64,000 nt of DNA from NCBI GenBank assembly GCA_035501615.1, contig DATJVY010000019.1:11606-75605 (forward strand), in the 5' to 3' direction. Positions 41,524 through 50,334 of the stretch are shown piece after piece. Within the stretch, counting starts at the first letter, position 1. The number at the start of each line of letters is the position of its first letter. The stretch is from RPRB01 sp035501615. GTDB lineage: Bacteria > Myxococcota > Myxococcia > Myxococcales > Myxococcaceae. The position numbers and the translations under genes were made by a program. The notes under the pieces are model-generated. The model did not search any database, was not told the DNA's origin, and worked only from the letters and a program-made list of their open reading frames with translations.

Positions 41524-41844
41524 ATGGAAGGCAACCCCGAGTCGGAGCGATTCGTACAGGTGGCCCAGGCGGAGGATCCCTTCACGGCCGACGCCCTGGA
41601 GGCGGTGCTCCGGGGGGCGGGGATGTCGGTGTTGCGGACGGATCACCCGGGTGGCTCCGGGGTGGAGCAGCTCGGGACGGGGTGGGCGCTGCCCTGGTTC
41701 GAGCTCAGCGTGCTGGAGGAGAACGTGACCCGGGCCCGGCAGCTGGTGGAGGCCGAGCGGCGCCGGCTCGCCGAGGAAGCCCCGGAGGCGGAGCGGGCGG
41801 CCGAGGACGAGGAGCGCGAGACCGAGGGCAGCAAGCCCGCCTGA
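41524..41844 (+). CDS. DUF2007-like small protein
   Basis: A 106-residue soluble protein. VQVAQAEDPFTADALEAVLR followed by GAGMSVLRTDHPGG and WFELSVLEENVTRARQLVE fits the DUF2007 (putative signal-transducing) pattern of two beta-alpha units. The tail is acidic (Glu-rich). Its role is unknown. It starts 46 bases from the divergent hpf gene. Its stop lies 7 bases from the convergent amidase-like gene stop. Confidence 0.65.
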   Translation: MEGNPESERFVQVAQAEDPFTADALEAVLRGAGMSVLRTDHPGGSGVEQLGTGWALPWFELSVLEENVTRARQLVEAERRRLAEEAPEAERAAEDEERETEGSKPA

Positions 41845-41861
41845 CGCGCAATCAATGCGCG
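41845..41861. terminator. Short stem-loop between convergent genes
   Basis: CGCGCA and TGCGCG flank ATCAA directly after the stop of the DUF2007-like gene and across the stop of the amidase-like gene. It can form a 6-pair stem on both strands. No T-run is present. Confidence 0.35.
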
Positions 41862-42697
41862 GTGCTGGAGACTGCCCGGGCCGCGAGCCTGGGGTCGCTC
41901 ACCTCCCAGAGCGACACCCCCTCGATCTTCCAGCGGTAGCGGGCGTGGCGAGCGAGGAGGTGCGACAGCTCCTCGTCGACGACGCCGTCCTTCCACCCGC
42001 GGGTGGCGTGCCGGAGGTAGGTCCGTCCCTCGCGCTGGACGACGAAGCCGAGATGGCTCACCCGGGTGATGCGCCACGGCGCGTCCTCCCGCACCACGAG
42101 GAGCAGCGTGCCCGACGGCCAGCGAGGGGCACGGGCCAGGACCTCGTCCACCGGAACGATGGCGAGCGGAAAGTGCCCGGTGGGTCGCGCCTCGGGGGGG
42201 AGCGCCAGGGCCCGGGCGGTGGTGGAGCCCCAGGCCTCGGGTCCGATGACCTTCCCACCAGGGCGAACCGCATCCGGTGCGAGCCCGGCAGTCACGTCGC
42301 GCACCAGGCCCTTGGCGGCGTTGGAGGGCAGCCACTCCGCCTCCATGAGGTGGTTCCGTCCGGCGTAGTCGGGCCGGTTCCGGTAGCGGATGGAGTCGAG
42401 GACGTGCACGACGTCCTCCACCGAGGAGGAGAGCGCGAGCGCCATCACCGTCTCGACGAAGGTGAGGCAGTCCACGCGGTCGAGGCGGAGGCGCGGGTCT
42501 GGGTCCTGGCCCTCGCCCTCGCCGAGCGGGGAGTGGGCATAGGGAGTCCCGAGGAAGCGCTCGCTCAGGCCAAGGAGCCGGCCATCGAGCGGCCGCCCCC
42601 GGACCGAGTCGAGCAGCGCCTGCAGCGTGGCCTCGTCCGGCTGGGGCGGGGCGGCGCTGGCGGCGAGGGTGAGACCGAGGGCGGCGGCGAGGAGCAC
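41852..42697 (-). CDS. DUF1460 amidase-like exported protein
   Basis: A 281-residue protein of the DUF1460 family (N-acetylmuramoyl-L-alanine amidase-like, NlpC/P60-type fold). The Cys of LDRVDCLTFVETVMAL is the likely nucleophile, with SIRYRNRPDYAGRNHLMEAEW and HLGFVVQREG providing other conserved residues. A signal peptide (LLAAALGLTLAASAA) follows a GTG at 42697. A TTG at 42742 is an alternative that adds a charged n-region. It probably trims cell-wall peptides in the periplasm. It lies 74 bases after the decarboxylase gene. Confidence 0.8.
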   Translation of the reverse strand: MLLAAALGLTLAASAAPPQPDEATLQALLDSVRGRPLDGRLLGLSERFLGTPYAHSPLGEGEGQDPDPRLRLDRVDCLTFVETVMALALSSSVEDVVHVLDSIRYRNRPDYAGRNHLMEAEWLPSNAAKGLVRDVTAGLAPDAVRPGGKVIGPEAWGSTTARALALPPEARPTGHFPLAIVPVDEVLARAPRWPSGTLLLVVREDAPWRITRVSHLGFVVQREGRTYLRHATRGWKDGVVDEELSHLLARHARYRWKIEGVSLWEVSDPRLAARAVSSTAH

Positions 42698-42771
42698 GGG
42701 CGGAGGGCCCGCATCGTCCCCGGGGCGCCGGCCCCTGTCCAATGCGCGCGCTCCGTCGCGCGGGCCCCCGT

Positions 42772-44199
42772 TCAGCGGCGAGCGGCGAGGGTGGCCGCGG
42801 TGTCGACCAGCTGCGTCCAGAGCGCCGCGACGTCGTCGGCGGTGGTGGCGGTCGCGCCCACCGAGACTCGGAGGAGCTGGACTCCCTTGATCACCGCCGG
42901 GGTGAGGTAGGCCCGCCCGGAGGCGTTCACGGCTCGGGCGAGCGCGAGGTTGTGGGCGTCGAGCGCGGCGCCCTCGACGCCGGGGGGCCGGTGGCGAAAG
43001 GCGACGGTCTGGAGCGGCACCGGGGCGAGCCGCTCCCAGCCCTGCGTGGCATCCACGCGGTCGGCGAGGGCGCGGGCGAGGGCCAGGTGGCGGCGAACCT
43101 CCGCCCGGATCCCCTCGACGCCGAGCGCGGAGAGGACGAACCACACCTTCAGGGCGCGAAAGCGGCGGCCGAGGGCGATGCCCCAGTCACGGTAGTTCCT
43201 CACCGCGCCGTCCTGGGCCGTCCGGAGGTAGCTCGGGTCGGTGGCCATGACCCGGACCAGGTGGTCGGGGTCGCGCACGTGGTAGGCGGTGCAGTCGAAG
43301 CCGATTCCGAGCCACTTGTGCGGATTCCAGACGACGGAGTCCGCCTGCTCGACGCCCTCCCACATCCAGCGGAGCTCGGGGCAGCTCATGGCGGTGCCGG
43401 CCATCGCGGCGTCCACGTGGACCCAGGCTCCGCGGGCGCGGGCGAGCTCGCCGATGCGGGCCACCGGGTCGATGGCGGTGGTGCCGGTGCTGCCCACCGT
43501 GGCGACGACGGCGCAAGGTCGCTTCCCGCGGGCGACGTCCTCCTCCAGCGCCTGCGCGAGGGCATCGGCGCGGAGCGCGTGCTCGGCGTCGGTGGGGAGG
43601 AGGCGGAGGTTCTCGCGCCCGAAGCCGGCGAGCAGCGCGGCCTTCTCGATGGAGCTGTTCGCCATCTCCGAGGTGTAGACGGTGAGCGGCGAGGCCTCGG
43701 CCTGGAGCCCGCCACGGACCTGCCCGTGGCCGGTGGTGCGCTCTCGGGCACAGAGGAGCGCGACCAGCGTCGCGGTGCTGGCCGTGTCCTGGATGACGCC
43801 GGTGAACGTCGGCGGAAGCCCGACGAGCTGGCGGAGCCACTCCATCGCCACCTCCTCGAGCTCGGTGGCCGCGGGGCTCGTCTGCCAGCTCATCCCCTGG
43901 GCGCCGATGCCGGCGCAGACCAGGTCGGCGAGCACGGAGGGCAGCAGGGTGTTCGAGGGGAAGTAGGCGAAGAAGCGCGGGTGGTTCCAGTGAGTGATGC
44001 CGGGGACGATGGCCTCGTCCAGCCGGGGTAGGAGGCGCTCGAGCGGGACGGGGTGCTCGGGCGGAGCGGCCTCGAAGCGGCTCCGCACCTCCCCGGGCTG
44101 GACCTGGCTCATGACCGGAAGCTCGGCCAGCCGCTCGCGGTAGGCGGCCACCCATTCGATGAGCTGGTGTCCAAGTGCGCGGAACTCGTCGGGTGTCAT
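42772..44199 (-). CDS. Aromatic-L-amino-acid decarboxylase family protein
   Basis: A 475-residue PLP enzyme of the group II decarboxylases. NPHKW holds the PLP-binding Lys, HVDAAMAG holds the Asp that contacts the PLP ring (many relatives have HVDAAYAG), and GITHWNHPRFFAYFPS and SSPA-like SWQTSPAATELEE are AADC hallmarks. It should decarboxylate an aromatic amino acid such as Trp, Tyr or DOPA. The substrate cannot be set from sequence. The gene stands alone, with the amidase-like gene downstream and the Rof-like gene divergent. Confidence 0.9.
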   Translation of the reverse strand: MTPDEFRALGHQLIEWVAAYRERLAELPVMSQVQPGEVRSRFEAAPPEHPVPLERLLPRLDEAIVPGITHWNHPRFFAYFPSNTLLPSVLADLVCAGIGAQGMSWQTSPAATELEEVAMEWLRQLVGLPPTFTGVIQDTASTATLVALLCARERTTGHGQVRGGLQAEASPLTVYTSEMANSSIEKAALLAGFGRENLRLLPTDAEHALRADALAQALEEDVARGKRPCAVVATVGSTGTTAIDPVARIGELARARGAWVHVDAAMAGTAMSCPELRWMWEGVEQADSVVWNPHKWLGIGFDCTAYHVRDPDHLVRVMATDPSYLRTAQDGAVRNYRDWGIALGRRFRALKVWFVLSALGVEGIRAEVRRHLALARALADRVDATQGWERLAPVPLQTVAFRHRPPGVEGAALDAHNLALARAVNASGRAYLTPAVIKGVQLLRVSVGATATTADDVAALWTQLVDTAATLAARR

Positions 44200-44261
44200 C
44201 GCGCCCCGGACGCTACACCTTGCAGCAGGAGCCCGAGAGGTCGAAGTTCCACGCGCCGGAC

Positions 44262-44510
44262 ATGGGAAGGCTCGAACAGGACGCGCTGGGGAGCTGCAGC
44301 TTCATCGACGTGCTCGAGGAGGCGGTGCTGGTGAAGCGGCCGGTCGCCATCGAGCTGAGGGACGGGACGACCTTCATCGACCAGGTGACGGACGTGACGA
44401 CCGAGTCGGGGCAGGACTTCGCCGTCTTCCGGAGCCACGCGCGGGTGGCGGTCCGGGAGATCGCCGCGGCCACCCGGGCCGAGCCGCCCCGCCCTCCGGC
44501 CCCGCGCTAA
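44262..44510 (+). CDS. Rof-like (Rho-binding antiterminator) small protein
   Basis: An 82-residue protein. SCSFIDVLEEAV followed by AIELRDGTTFIDQVTDV and an FAVF strand matches the Sm-like pattern of Rof/YaeO, which binds Rho and blocks termination. The match is from memory and partial. The ATG at 44262 was chosen because the upstream frame overlaps the divergent decarboxylase. It is followed 96 bases later by the GAF gene. Confidence 0.55.
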   Translation: MGRLEQDALGSCSFIDVLEEAVLVKRPVAIELRDGTTFIDQVTDVTTESGQDFAVFRSHARVAVREIAAATRAEPPRPPAPR

Positions 44511-44606
44511 CCCCCGATGAGGGCTCGGCCCCCCAAGGCAGGGGGCCCGTCCGACCCGTCCGCCGTTGCAGCGCGTGGGCGCCCTCTGCTAGCCCCTCGG
44601 GCACCG

Positions 44607-45707
44607 ATGGCGCGCTTCGAGGTCTTCATTCCCGCCGGCGAGCCCGGCAGCTTCGACGTCACGCTCCGCGTGGACGCAGCGAACTGGATGCAGGCCCTGA
44701 AGACGGGCTTCCACCGGCTCGGCGAGCAGGGGCTGGTCCCGCACAACGTGCTGGTCGACGTGCAGGACGACGGCTCGGTGCACGTGACGGACGCGAGCAG
44801 CTCCCGGGTGTTTCGCATCCGCGAGCTGAGCGATGCCGAGGCCGCGGCGGTCAAGGTGAAGCCGAGGCCCACCCCGGTCGGCACGCCGGTCCCGCCGGAG
44901 CCGGTGGTGCCGCCCCCGAGCGCGGCGATGGTGGACCCGGTCAAGCGGACGGAGCGGCCGGACCTGCCGCTGGTGGGCATCGCGCGCGAGGTGAAGGACC
45001 CTCACGTGACGTCGGGGCTGGACGTGCCGCCGCTGGACCCGACGGTGCTCCGGGCGCCGGACCGGCCGACCTCGCCGATGGCCTCGCGGCCGACGCCGAT
45101 GAGCACGCCGCGGGTGGTGCTGCCGCCGACGACGGAGCTGGTTTCCAGCTCCAAGCCGCCGGTCGGTCCCATCGGTCGCCGCAAGCCGGCGCGCTCGCCG
45201 GCGGCGCAGATGGAGGACGTGCTGGCCGAGCTCTTCGAGCGGGTGCAGGGCGTCTACCAGCGGCGCGACGCGGCCGATGGGCTCGGCTTCCTGCTGGACC
45301 TGGCGATGGAGAAGATCCCGGTCGAGGCGGGAAGCGTGTTCTCGAGCGAGCTGGTCTCGGGCGACCTGCGCTTCGTGGTGGTGCGGGGGCCCAAGGCGCA
45401 GGAGATCCTCGACGCGAAGATCGTCATCCCAGCCGGAACGGGCATCGTGGGGTTCTGCGCGGTGGAGGGCGTTTCGCTGGCGCTGTCCGACGTGCAGAAG
45501 GACCCTCGCTACTACCGCGGGGTTTCGGACCGGGTGCACTACGAGACGCGGAGCATCCTCTGCTCCCCGATCATCGCCCACGGCCGGACCTTCGGCTGCA
45601 TGGAGCTGGTGAACCGCCGCGAGACGCCGGTGTTCACCGAGTACGAGGTGGGGATGCTCTCCTACGTCGCGCACCAGGGAGCGCTGTTCCTCGACACCCT
45701 CGGGTGA
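44607..45707 (+). CDS. GAF-domain signalling protein
   Basis: A 366-residue soluble protein. The N-terminal 75 residues form a small domain (MARFEVFIPAG... HVTDASSSRVFRI), a Pro/Thr-rich linker covers about 80-210, and a GAF domain fills about 215-360 (AGSVFSSEL, VIPAGTGIVGFCAVEG, SILCSPIIAHGRTFGCMELV). GAF domains bind small ligands. There is no output domain, so it may act through a partner. The start follows a CACCG spacer with no strong ribosome-binding site. Its stop is close to the convergent truD. Confidence 0.85.
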   Translation: MARFEVFIPAGEPGSFDVTLRVDAANWMQALKTGFHRLGEQGLVPHNVLVDVQDDGSVHVTDASSSRVFRIRELSDAEAAAVKVKPRPTPVGTPVPPEPVVPPPSAAMVDPVKRTERPDLPLVGIAREVKDPHVTSGLDVPPLDPTVLRAPDRPTSPMASRPTPMSTPRVVLPPTTELVSSSKPPVGPIGRRKPARSPAAQMEDVLAELFERVQGVYQRRDAADGLGFLLDLAMEKIPVEAGSVFSSELVSGDLRFVVVRGPKAQEILDAKIVIPAGTGIVGFCAVEGVSLALSDVQKDPRYYRGVSDRVHYETRSILCSPIIAHGRTFGCMELVNRRETPVFTEYEVGMLSYVAHQGALFLDTLG

Positions 45708-45720
45708 GGCGCGGGCAGTC

Positions 45721-46740
45721 TCAGGGCGGCTTCATCACCTCGTCGAGCAGGACGGTCGCGTACGAGCCGGCGGGAAGCGTGAACGCGAGCTCCACGCTCG
45801 AGCCGTCGATCGACCACCGGACGTCGTTCACCGGAACGGCGTAGGCCCGTCGCGCGCCCTGGGCGATGCTGCCCAACCGTCGGAAGCCGTCGAGCCTCAG
45901 CGCCTCGGCGGCGAGCACCGCCTGCTCGGCCGCGTCGACGTCGCCCTCGGGCCGCTCCATCTTCCAGCCAAACACCGGACCCGTGGGGGCGATCTCCCCG
46001 CGCTCGACCCGGGGCTGGTCCACCGGCGGCTCCCGGCAGATGAAGAGGCCGCCGGAGTCGGTCTTCCTCATCAGATCCCCGGCGAGGGCGCGCCGGAGGG
46101 TTCCCGCGTGGAGCCGGTGCTCGAGGAGCCGGTTGAAGAGCAGCGCCTGGTACGCCGAGACGTAGAGCTTCCGCTCGAACGCGTTCGGCCGTCTCGGCAG
46201 CCGCTCGCCGAGGACCAGCGCGCGGCCGCGCAGCGCGGTGTCCCCCCGGCCGAACCGCTGCTCCCCGAAGGCATTGGGCAGCCCCTGGGCGGCGAGGCGT
46301 TCCAGCACCGGGCCCACCGCCTCCGGTCGCTCGGCATCGCGGATGCGGATCCGGAAGCGGTTCCCCCGGAGATGCCCCGCCCGCAGCTTGTTCTCGTGCC
46401 GGGCGTGCCGGAGGACCCGGAGGTCCGGCGCCGCCGCGAGCAGCTCGAGCGCGGGCTCGGCCCGGGCCGGGACCGAGAGCCACTGGCGGGTCCGCGCCAT
46501 GCGGTCCTTGAGCCCGGCCCAGGAGACGTCGTCCGCGCGCAGCCCCAGCGTCGAGGCGATGCGCGCGGCGGCCTCGGGCGTGTCGAGTCCGACCTTCTCG
46601 ATCCAGAGGAAGAGGTGCTCTCCCTGACCCGAGGGGAGGTAGGCCGGGATCTCCTCGACCTCGAAGTCGTCGGGCGTCGCGCGGAGGCGGCCGCCGGTGC
46701 CGGGCAAGGGCGCGGTCAGCCGGAGCGCACCGGGGCTCAA
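45721..46740 (-). CDS. truD: tRNA pseudouridine(13) synthase TruD
   Basis: A 339-residue pseudouridine synthase that modifies U13 of tRNA. The catalytic Asp79 lies in AGLKDRMARTRQWLSV. PNAFGEQRFG and RGNRFRIRIRD are TruD signatures. The start is a TTG at 46740 that overlaps the stop of the DUF4388 gene (TTGA), so the two are probably coupled; no later ATG would keep the conserved N-terminus. It is convergent with the GAF gene. Confidence 0.93.
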   Translation of the reverse strand: MSPGALRLTAPLPGTGGRLRATPDDFEVEEIPAYLPSGQGEHLFLWIEKVGLDTPEAAARIASTLGLRADDVSWAGLKDRMARTRQWLSVPARAEPALELLAAAPDLRVLRHARHENKLRAGHLRGNRFRIRIRDAERPEAVGPVLERLAAQGLPNAFGEQRFGRGDTALRGRALVLGERLPRRPNAFERKLYVSAYQALLFNRLLEHRLHAGTLRRALAGDLMRKTDSGGLFICREPPVDQPRVERGEIAPTGPVFGWKMERPEGDVDAAEQAVLAAEALRLDGFRRLGSIAQGARRAYAVPVNDVRWSIDGSSVELAFTLPAGSYATVLLDEVMKPP

Positions 46741-48011
46741 TCGAGGGTGGCGAGGAGGTCCTTGACCCGTCGCGCGAGGTCCTCGTCCGCGCGCGACTCC
46801 AGCAGCTCGCCGGCCTGGAAGAGCAGGAAGAACATCACGTCGGAGAGCGCCTGGCGGAGCGAGGCGACCGGCTCGCTCCCCAGCGAGGGACGGGCCCGGG
46901 CGTACGCCTCGAGGAGCTTCTTGGCGTCGAAGCGACCGTCGGGCCCGAGGCGGAGGTTCTCCAGCACCGGCGAATCGGAGAGGGTCCTGCTCTCGAGGGC
47001 GGCGTTGGCGGCAGCGAGGAACTCGCTGGCCATTCCCTGGGAGGCGACCTCGCGGAGGACCTCGGCGAAGATCTCCTCGAAGGTGGCGACCACGCGGATT
47101 GCAGGCTCGGACTCGGCGCCCCTCTTCCGCGCGGGAGCGGGTGGCTCGCCGTGCTTGAGCTCGCTCACCGACGCATAGCCGCCCTCGAGGAGCCGGAAGA
47201 GGATCTTGGTGGCGTCGAACTCGCTGAGCTTGGCGGCCTGGGCCAGCTCGAGCACCGTGCGCTGCCCGTTGGCGAGGCCGAGGAGCCGGTCCTCGTCGGG
47301 GTGGAGCTTCCCGTCGCTGGGCCGCTTCTTGGTCACGTAGACGCGGCCGTGGGGGATGCGCTGCCGGAAGTGCTGGAGCTCGTCGATCCTCCGGATCGCG
47401 TCCATCAGGAGGCTCTGGGTGGAGAGCTGGACGGCCGGGCCGGCGCGCTCGTCCAGTTCCTGGTCGACGAGGGTGAAGGCGCCCTCGCGGGCGAGCACGA
47501 TGGCGTGGAAGATCTCCGCCACCTGCTGGGTGACGCAGGCCCAGAGATCGTGCGGCTGGAGCAGCCCGCGGTCGACGAGCGCTCGGCCGACGCGGCTCGG
47601 AGGGTTGTCGTGGAGCGCCTCGTCGATGTCGCGGCGGGCGGCATGCCCCAGCCGGACGAGGATCTCGGTCAGCCGGTCGGCGGGGTCCTCGCTGCTCGCT
47701 CCCCTCACCTCTCCGTCCTTGAGGACCACCGACCGCTCGCCGCCGGGAGCGTGGAGCCGGAGCGTGCCCGTCCAGCGGGACTGGCTGAGGAAGGCGATGA
47801 GGTCCGAGAGCGGGAACCCCGAGGCATCGCCCATCAGGACGACCCGCGGGCCCTTGCTCCGGCCTCCCTCGGACGGCTGGCGGAGGGCGGCGAGGAGGTC
47901 CGGCGCGGTGGGCAGGAGGACGAAGCTCCCGGCTCTCGCCTCGAGCTCACCCGAGGCCTCGGCGTCCGGCACCACGCGCCCACCTGGCTCCACGCGGATG
48001 CGGGCGGTCAT
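46737..48011 (-). CDS. DUF4388-domain protein
   Basis: A 424-residue soluble protein. The DUF4388 (PATAN-related) domain lies about 60-150 (FPLSDLIAFLSQSRWTGTLR, VVLKDGEVRGASS), a module common in myxobacterial signalling and gliding proteins. The next part has a helical repeat-like region, and residues 260-300 look like a winged-helix segment (GQRTVLELAQAAKLSEFDAT). The ATG at 48011 was chosen because the frame upstream overlaps the DsbA-like gene. It is the upstream neighbour of truD and is 16 bases after the DsbA-like gene. Confidence 0.8.
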   Translation of the reverse strand: MTARIRVEPGGRVVPDAEASGELEARAGSFVLLPTAPDLLAALRQPSEGGRSKGPRVVLMGDASGFPLSDLIAFLSQSRWTGTLRLHAPGGERSVVLKDGEVRGASSEDPADRLTEILVRLGHAARRDIDEALHDNPPSRVGRALVDRGLLQPHDLWACVTQQVAEIFHAIVLAREGAFTLVDQELDERAGPAVQLSTQSLLMDAIRRIDELQHFRQRIPHGRVYVTKKRPSDGKLHPDEDRLLGLANGQRTVLELAQAAKLSEFDATKILFRLLEGGYASVSELKHGEPPAPARKRGAESEPAIRVVATFEEIFAEVLREVASQGMASEFLAAANAALESRTLSDSPVLENLRLGPDGRFDAKKLLEAYARARPSLGSEPVASLRQALSDVMFFLLFQAGELLESRADEDLARRVKDLLATLD

Positions 48012-48027
48012 GGCGTCGGGGCGTGCC

Positions 48028-48897
48028 TCACCGTGCGGCCGTCCAGGTGCCGTGCGTCTTCTGCCAGTCCAGCTCGTCGTCGACGGTGATGCCCAGGATC
48101 TCGGCGGAGAGCAGCAGGTCGAGCTTGCGGCCGTTGACGAACACGGTCGGGGTGGCATTGACGCCCGCGGCGACGCCCGCGGCGCGCTGGCTCTCGGCCT
48201 GCTCCCGGTAGGTCTTGTCCGCCTGGGCCTTGCGCCAGTCGGCGGCGGAGACGCCGGCCTTGCCGAGGATGTCCTGGATGACGTCCGGCGACAGGCTGCC
48301 CTGGGCCTCGAAGATGGCGTCATGGACCTGCCAGAGCTTGCCCCTGTCGCGAGCGAGGAGCGCGGCCTGGGCTGCGGGCATGGCGTTCGGGTGCTGGGTG
48401 AGGGGAAAGCTCATCCAGCAGAGCTTGACGCGCGAGGCGTTGTCGGTCGCGAACTTCTCGAGGATGGGGCGCAGGATGGCGCAGTGGGGGCACTCGAAGT
48501 CCGAGAACTCCACCAGGGTGACGGCGCCCTTGCCGCGGCACTGCCGCTCGTCGGCCTTGAAGGACTGGCGCGGATCGCGAAAGCCCTGGTCGTACCGGGC
48601 GAGCTCGACGCCGATCTCGGCGGCGGTGACCCCGCGGGCGGCCTCGATCGCGGCGATCTGCCCCAGCCGGCGGCTGTGGTGGCAGTCGGCGTGAGTCTTG
48701 AGACACTGCCCGAGCGAATGGGGGGCGCCGCAGCCGCAGAACTCGTCCTCGAGCACGCGGTCGTACTCGGCGCGGGCCGCGGGGGAGAGCGCGGAGGTGT
48801 CGACGGAGGGAGCTTCCTGTCCCGCGGCGAGAGTCAGGGCCGGACCGGCCAGGACGGCTGCCGCGAGAAGCCAGCGGGAGACGGGGGAGTTGCCCAC
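48028..48897 (-). CDS. DsbA-like thioredoxin-fold protein with N-terminal Cys cluster
   Basis: A 289-residue exported protein. The signal peptide ends near 25. The thioredoxin-fold domain has the redox motif CPHC (136-139) and a cis-Pro motif NATPTVFVNG near 248. Ahead of it is a separate segment with Cys54, Cys56, Cys65 and Cys72 (FCGCGAPHSLGQC), somewhat like the CcmH/CycL N-terminal Cys motif. It could be a periplasmic thiol oxidase, reductase or a cytochrome-maturation helper. The start is a GTG at 48897, divergent from the asparaginase gene. Confidence 0.82.
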   Translation of the reverse strand: MGNSPVSRWLLAAAVLAGPALTLAAGQEAPSVDTSALSPAARAEYDRVLEDEFCGCGAPHSLGQCLKTHADCHHSRRLGQIAAIEAARGVTAAEIGVELARYDQGFRDPRQSFKADERQCRGKGAVTLVEFSDFECPHCAILRPILEKFATDNASRVKLCWMSFPLTQHPNAMPAAQAALLARDRGKLWQVHDAIFEAQGSLSPDVIQDILGKAGVSAADWRKAQADKTYREQAESQRAAGVAAGVNATPTVFVNGRKLDLLLSAEILGITVDDELDWQKTHGTWTAAR

Positions 48898-48972
48898 AGC
48901 CGCTTGCTACACGTCCGCCCGGAGGAGTTGCAAGGCGGCCGTCGGGGCTGCTGAAACTGGGGGACGAGGCCC

Positions 48973-49968
48973 GTGCCCGATCGTCCCCGAATCCTGATGC
49001 TGCACACCGGCGGCACCCTGGGGATGGCCGGGGGTCGCCCCTCGGCCCTCCGCCCGGCGCCGTTCGCCCGGACGCTGCGGGAGCGCGTGCCCGAGCTGGC
49101 CGAGCTGGCGGCGGTGCGGCTGGAGCTGTTCAGCAACCAGGACTCGAGCGAGATCCAGCCCGAGTCGTGGGTGGACCTGGCCCGGGTGCTGGCCCGGCGA
49201 CTGCCGGAGTTCGACGGGGCGGTGGTGACGCACGGGACGGACACGCTGGCCTACACGGCGAGCGCCCTCTCCTTCCTGCTCCCGGGGCTGGACCGGCCGG
49301 TGGTGCTGACCGGGAGCCAGCGGCCGCTCAAGGAGGTGCGGACCGACGCGCGGCTGAACCTCATCGACGCGGTGACGTCGGCGCTGCGCGGGCCTCCGGA
49401 GGTGACGGTCTGCTTCGACAGCAAGCTCTACCGGGGGAACCGGACCCTGAAGGCCGCGGTGGCGGACTACGACGCGTTCGAGAGCCCGAACTTCCCCCTC
49501 CTGGGAACGCTGGGGGTGACCGCGCACTTCGCGAAGGGGCTCCGTCCGCGCCGGCTGCGGCTGGTGGACCGGCTCGACCCGCGGGTCTTCCTCCTCAAGG
49601 TCTACCCGGGCCTCGACCCGGCGCTGCCGCTCGCGCTGCTCGGCCGGATGCGGGGGCTGGTGGTGGAGGCCTACGGGGCGGGGAACGTGCCGGTGGACGA
49701 GGCGGGAGGCCGGTCGCTGAAGCCGGTGTTCGAGGAAGCACGGCGCCGGGGGGTGGCGGTGGTCGTGGTCAGCCAGGCGCCGCGCAACGCGGTGGACCTG
49801 TCGCTCTACGAGGGAGGCTCCGCGGCGCTCGCGGCGGGGGCGATCGGCGGCGGCGACATGACCTCGGTCGCGGCGGTGACGAAGCTCATGCACGTCCTCG
49901 GGGTGCACCGCGCGCTCCCGGCGATCCGTCGGGCGATGGAGCGGGTCATCGCCGGCGAGCGGAGCTGA
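48973..49968 (+). CDS. ansA: Type I L-asparaginase
   Basis: A 331-residue enzyme that hydrolyses L-asparagine to aspartate and ammonia. The nucleophile Thr12 sits in HTGGTLGM, the Thr89-Asp90 pair in THGTDT, and LTGSQRPL is the next signature. There is no signal peptide, so it is the cytoplasmic type I form. The start is a GTG at 48973 after a GACGAGG. It is followed 113 bases later by rpsU, probably as a separate unit. Confidence 0.92.
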   Translation: MPDRPRILMLHTGGTLGMAGGRPSALRPAPFARTLRERVPELAELAAVRLELFSNQDSSEIQPESWVDLARVLARRLPEFDGAVVTHGTDTLAYTASALSFLLPGLDRPVVLTGSQRPLKEVRTDARLNLIDAVTSALRGPPEVTVCFDSKLYRGNRTLKAAVADYDAFESPNFPLLGTLGVTAHFAKGLRPRRLRLVDRLDPRVFLLKVYPGLDPALPLALLGRMRGLVVEAYGAGNVPVDEAGGRSLKPVFEEARRRGVAVVVVSQAPRNAVDLSLYEGGSAALAAGAIGGGDMTSVAAVTKLMHVLGVHRALPAIRRAMERVIAGERS

Positions 49969-50081
49969 GCAGCGACCCCGACGGGAGCGAGACCATCGGG
50001 TCGCGCCCCTTGCGTTCGGCGGCGGCATCGGCCATGGAGAGTCCCGCTGTCCAATCCTGACGGAGGGAGGTGACCCCGAGC

Positions 50082-50276
50082 ATGCCTGGAATCCGAGTGA
50101 AGGAAGGCGAGTCGATCGAGAGCGCGCTGAAGCGCTTCAAGAAGGCGACGGAGAAGGCCGGCATTCTCTCCGAGATCCGCAAGCGGGAGCACTACGAGAA
50201 GCCCTCCGTGAAGCGGAAGAAGAAGGCGCTGGCGGCGAAGAAGCGCGCCGTGAAGAAGCAGCGCAAGTCGTTCTAG
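50082..50276 (+). CDS. rpsU: Ribosomal protein S21
   Basis: A 64-residue small-subunit protein, very basic, with VKEGESIESALKRFKKATEK, a hallmark of S21. The ATG at 50082 has GGAGGTGA about 9 bases upstream, a strong ribosome-binding site. It heads the rpsU-yqeY-dnaG-rpoD gene order, the classic macromolecular synthesis operon with YqeY inserted as in many non-enteric bacteria. Confidence 0.96.
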   Translation: MPGIRVKEGESIESALKRFKKATEKAGILSEIRKREHYEKPSVKRKKKALAAKKRAVKKQRKSF

Positions 50277-50290
50277 CGTGCGCAATGCGG

Positions 50291-50314
50291 CGCCCCCCGG
50301 AAGGCGAGGGGGCG
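50291..50314 (+). promoter_or_regulatory. Stem-loop between rpsU and yqeY
   Basis: CGCCCCC and GGGGGCG pair around a 10-base loop (CGGAAGGCGA). It has no T-run, so it may be an attenuator, an RNase processing site or a 3' stabiliser of the abundant rpsU message. Confidence 0.45.
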
Positions 50315-50334
50315 TCGTGCCGAGGAGACCTGGG

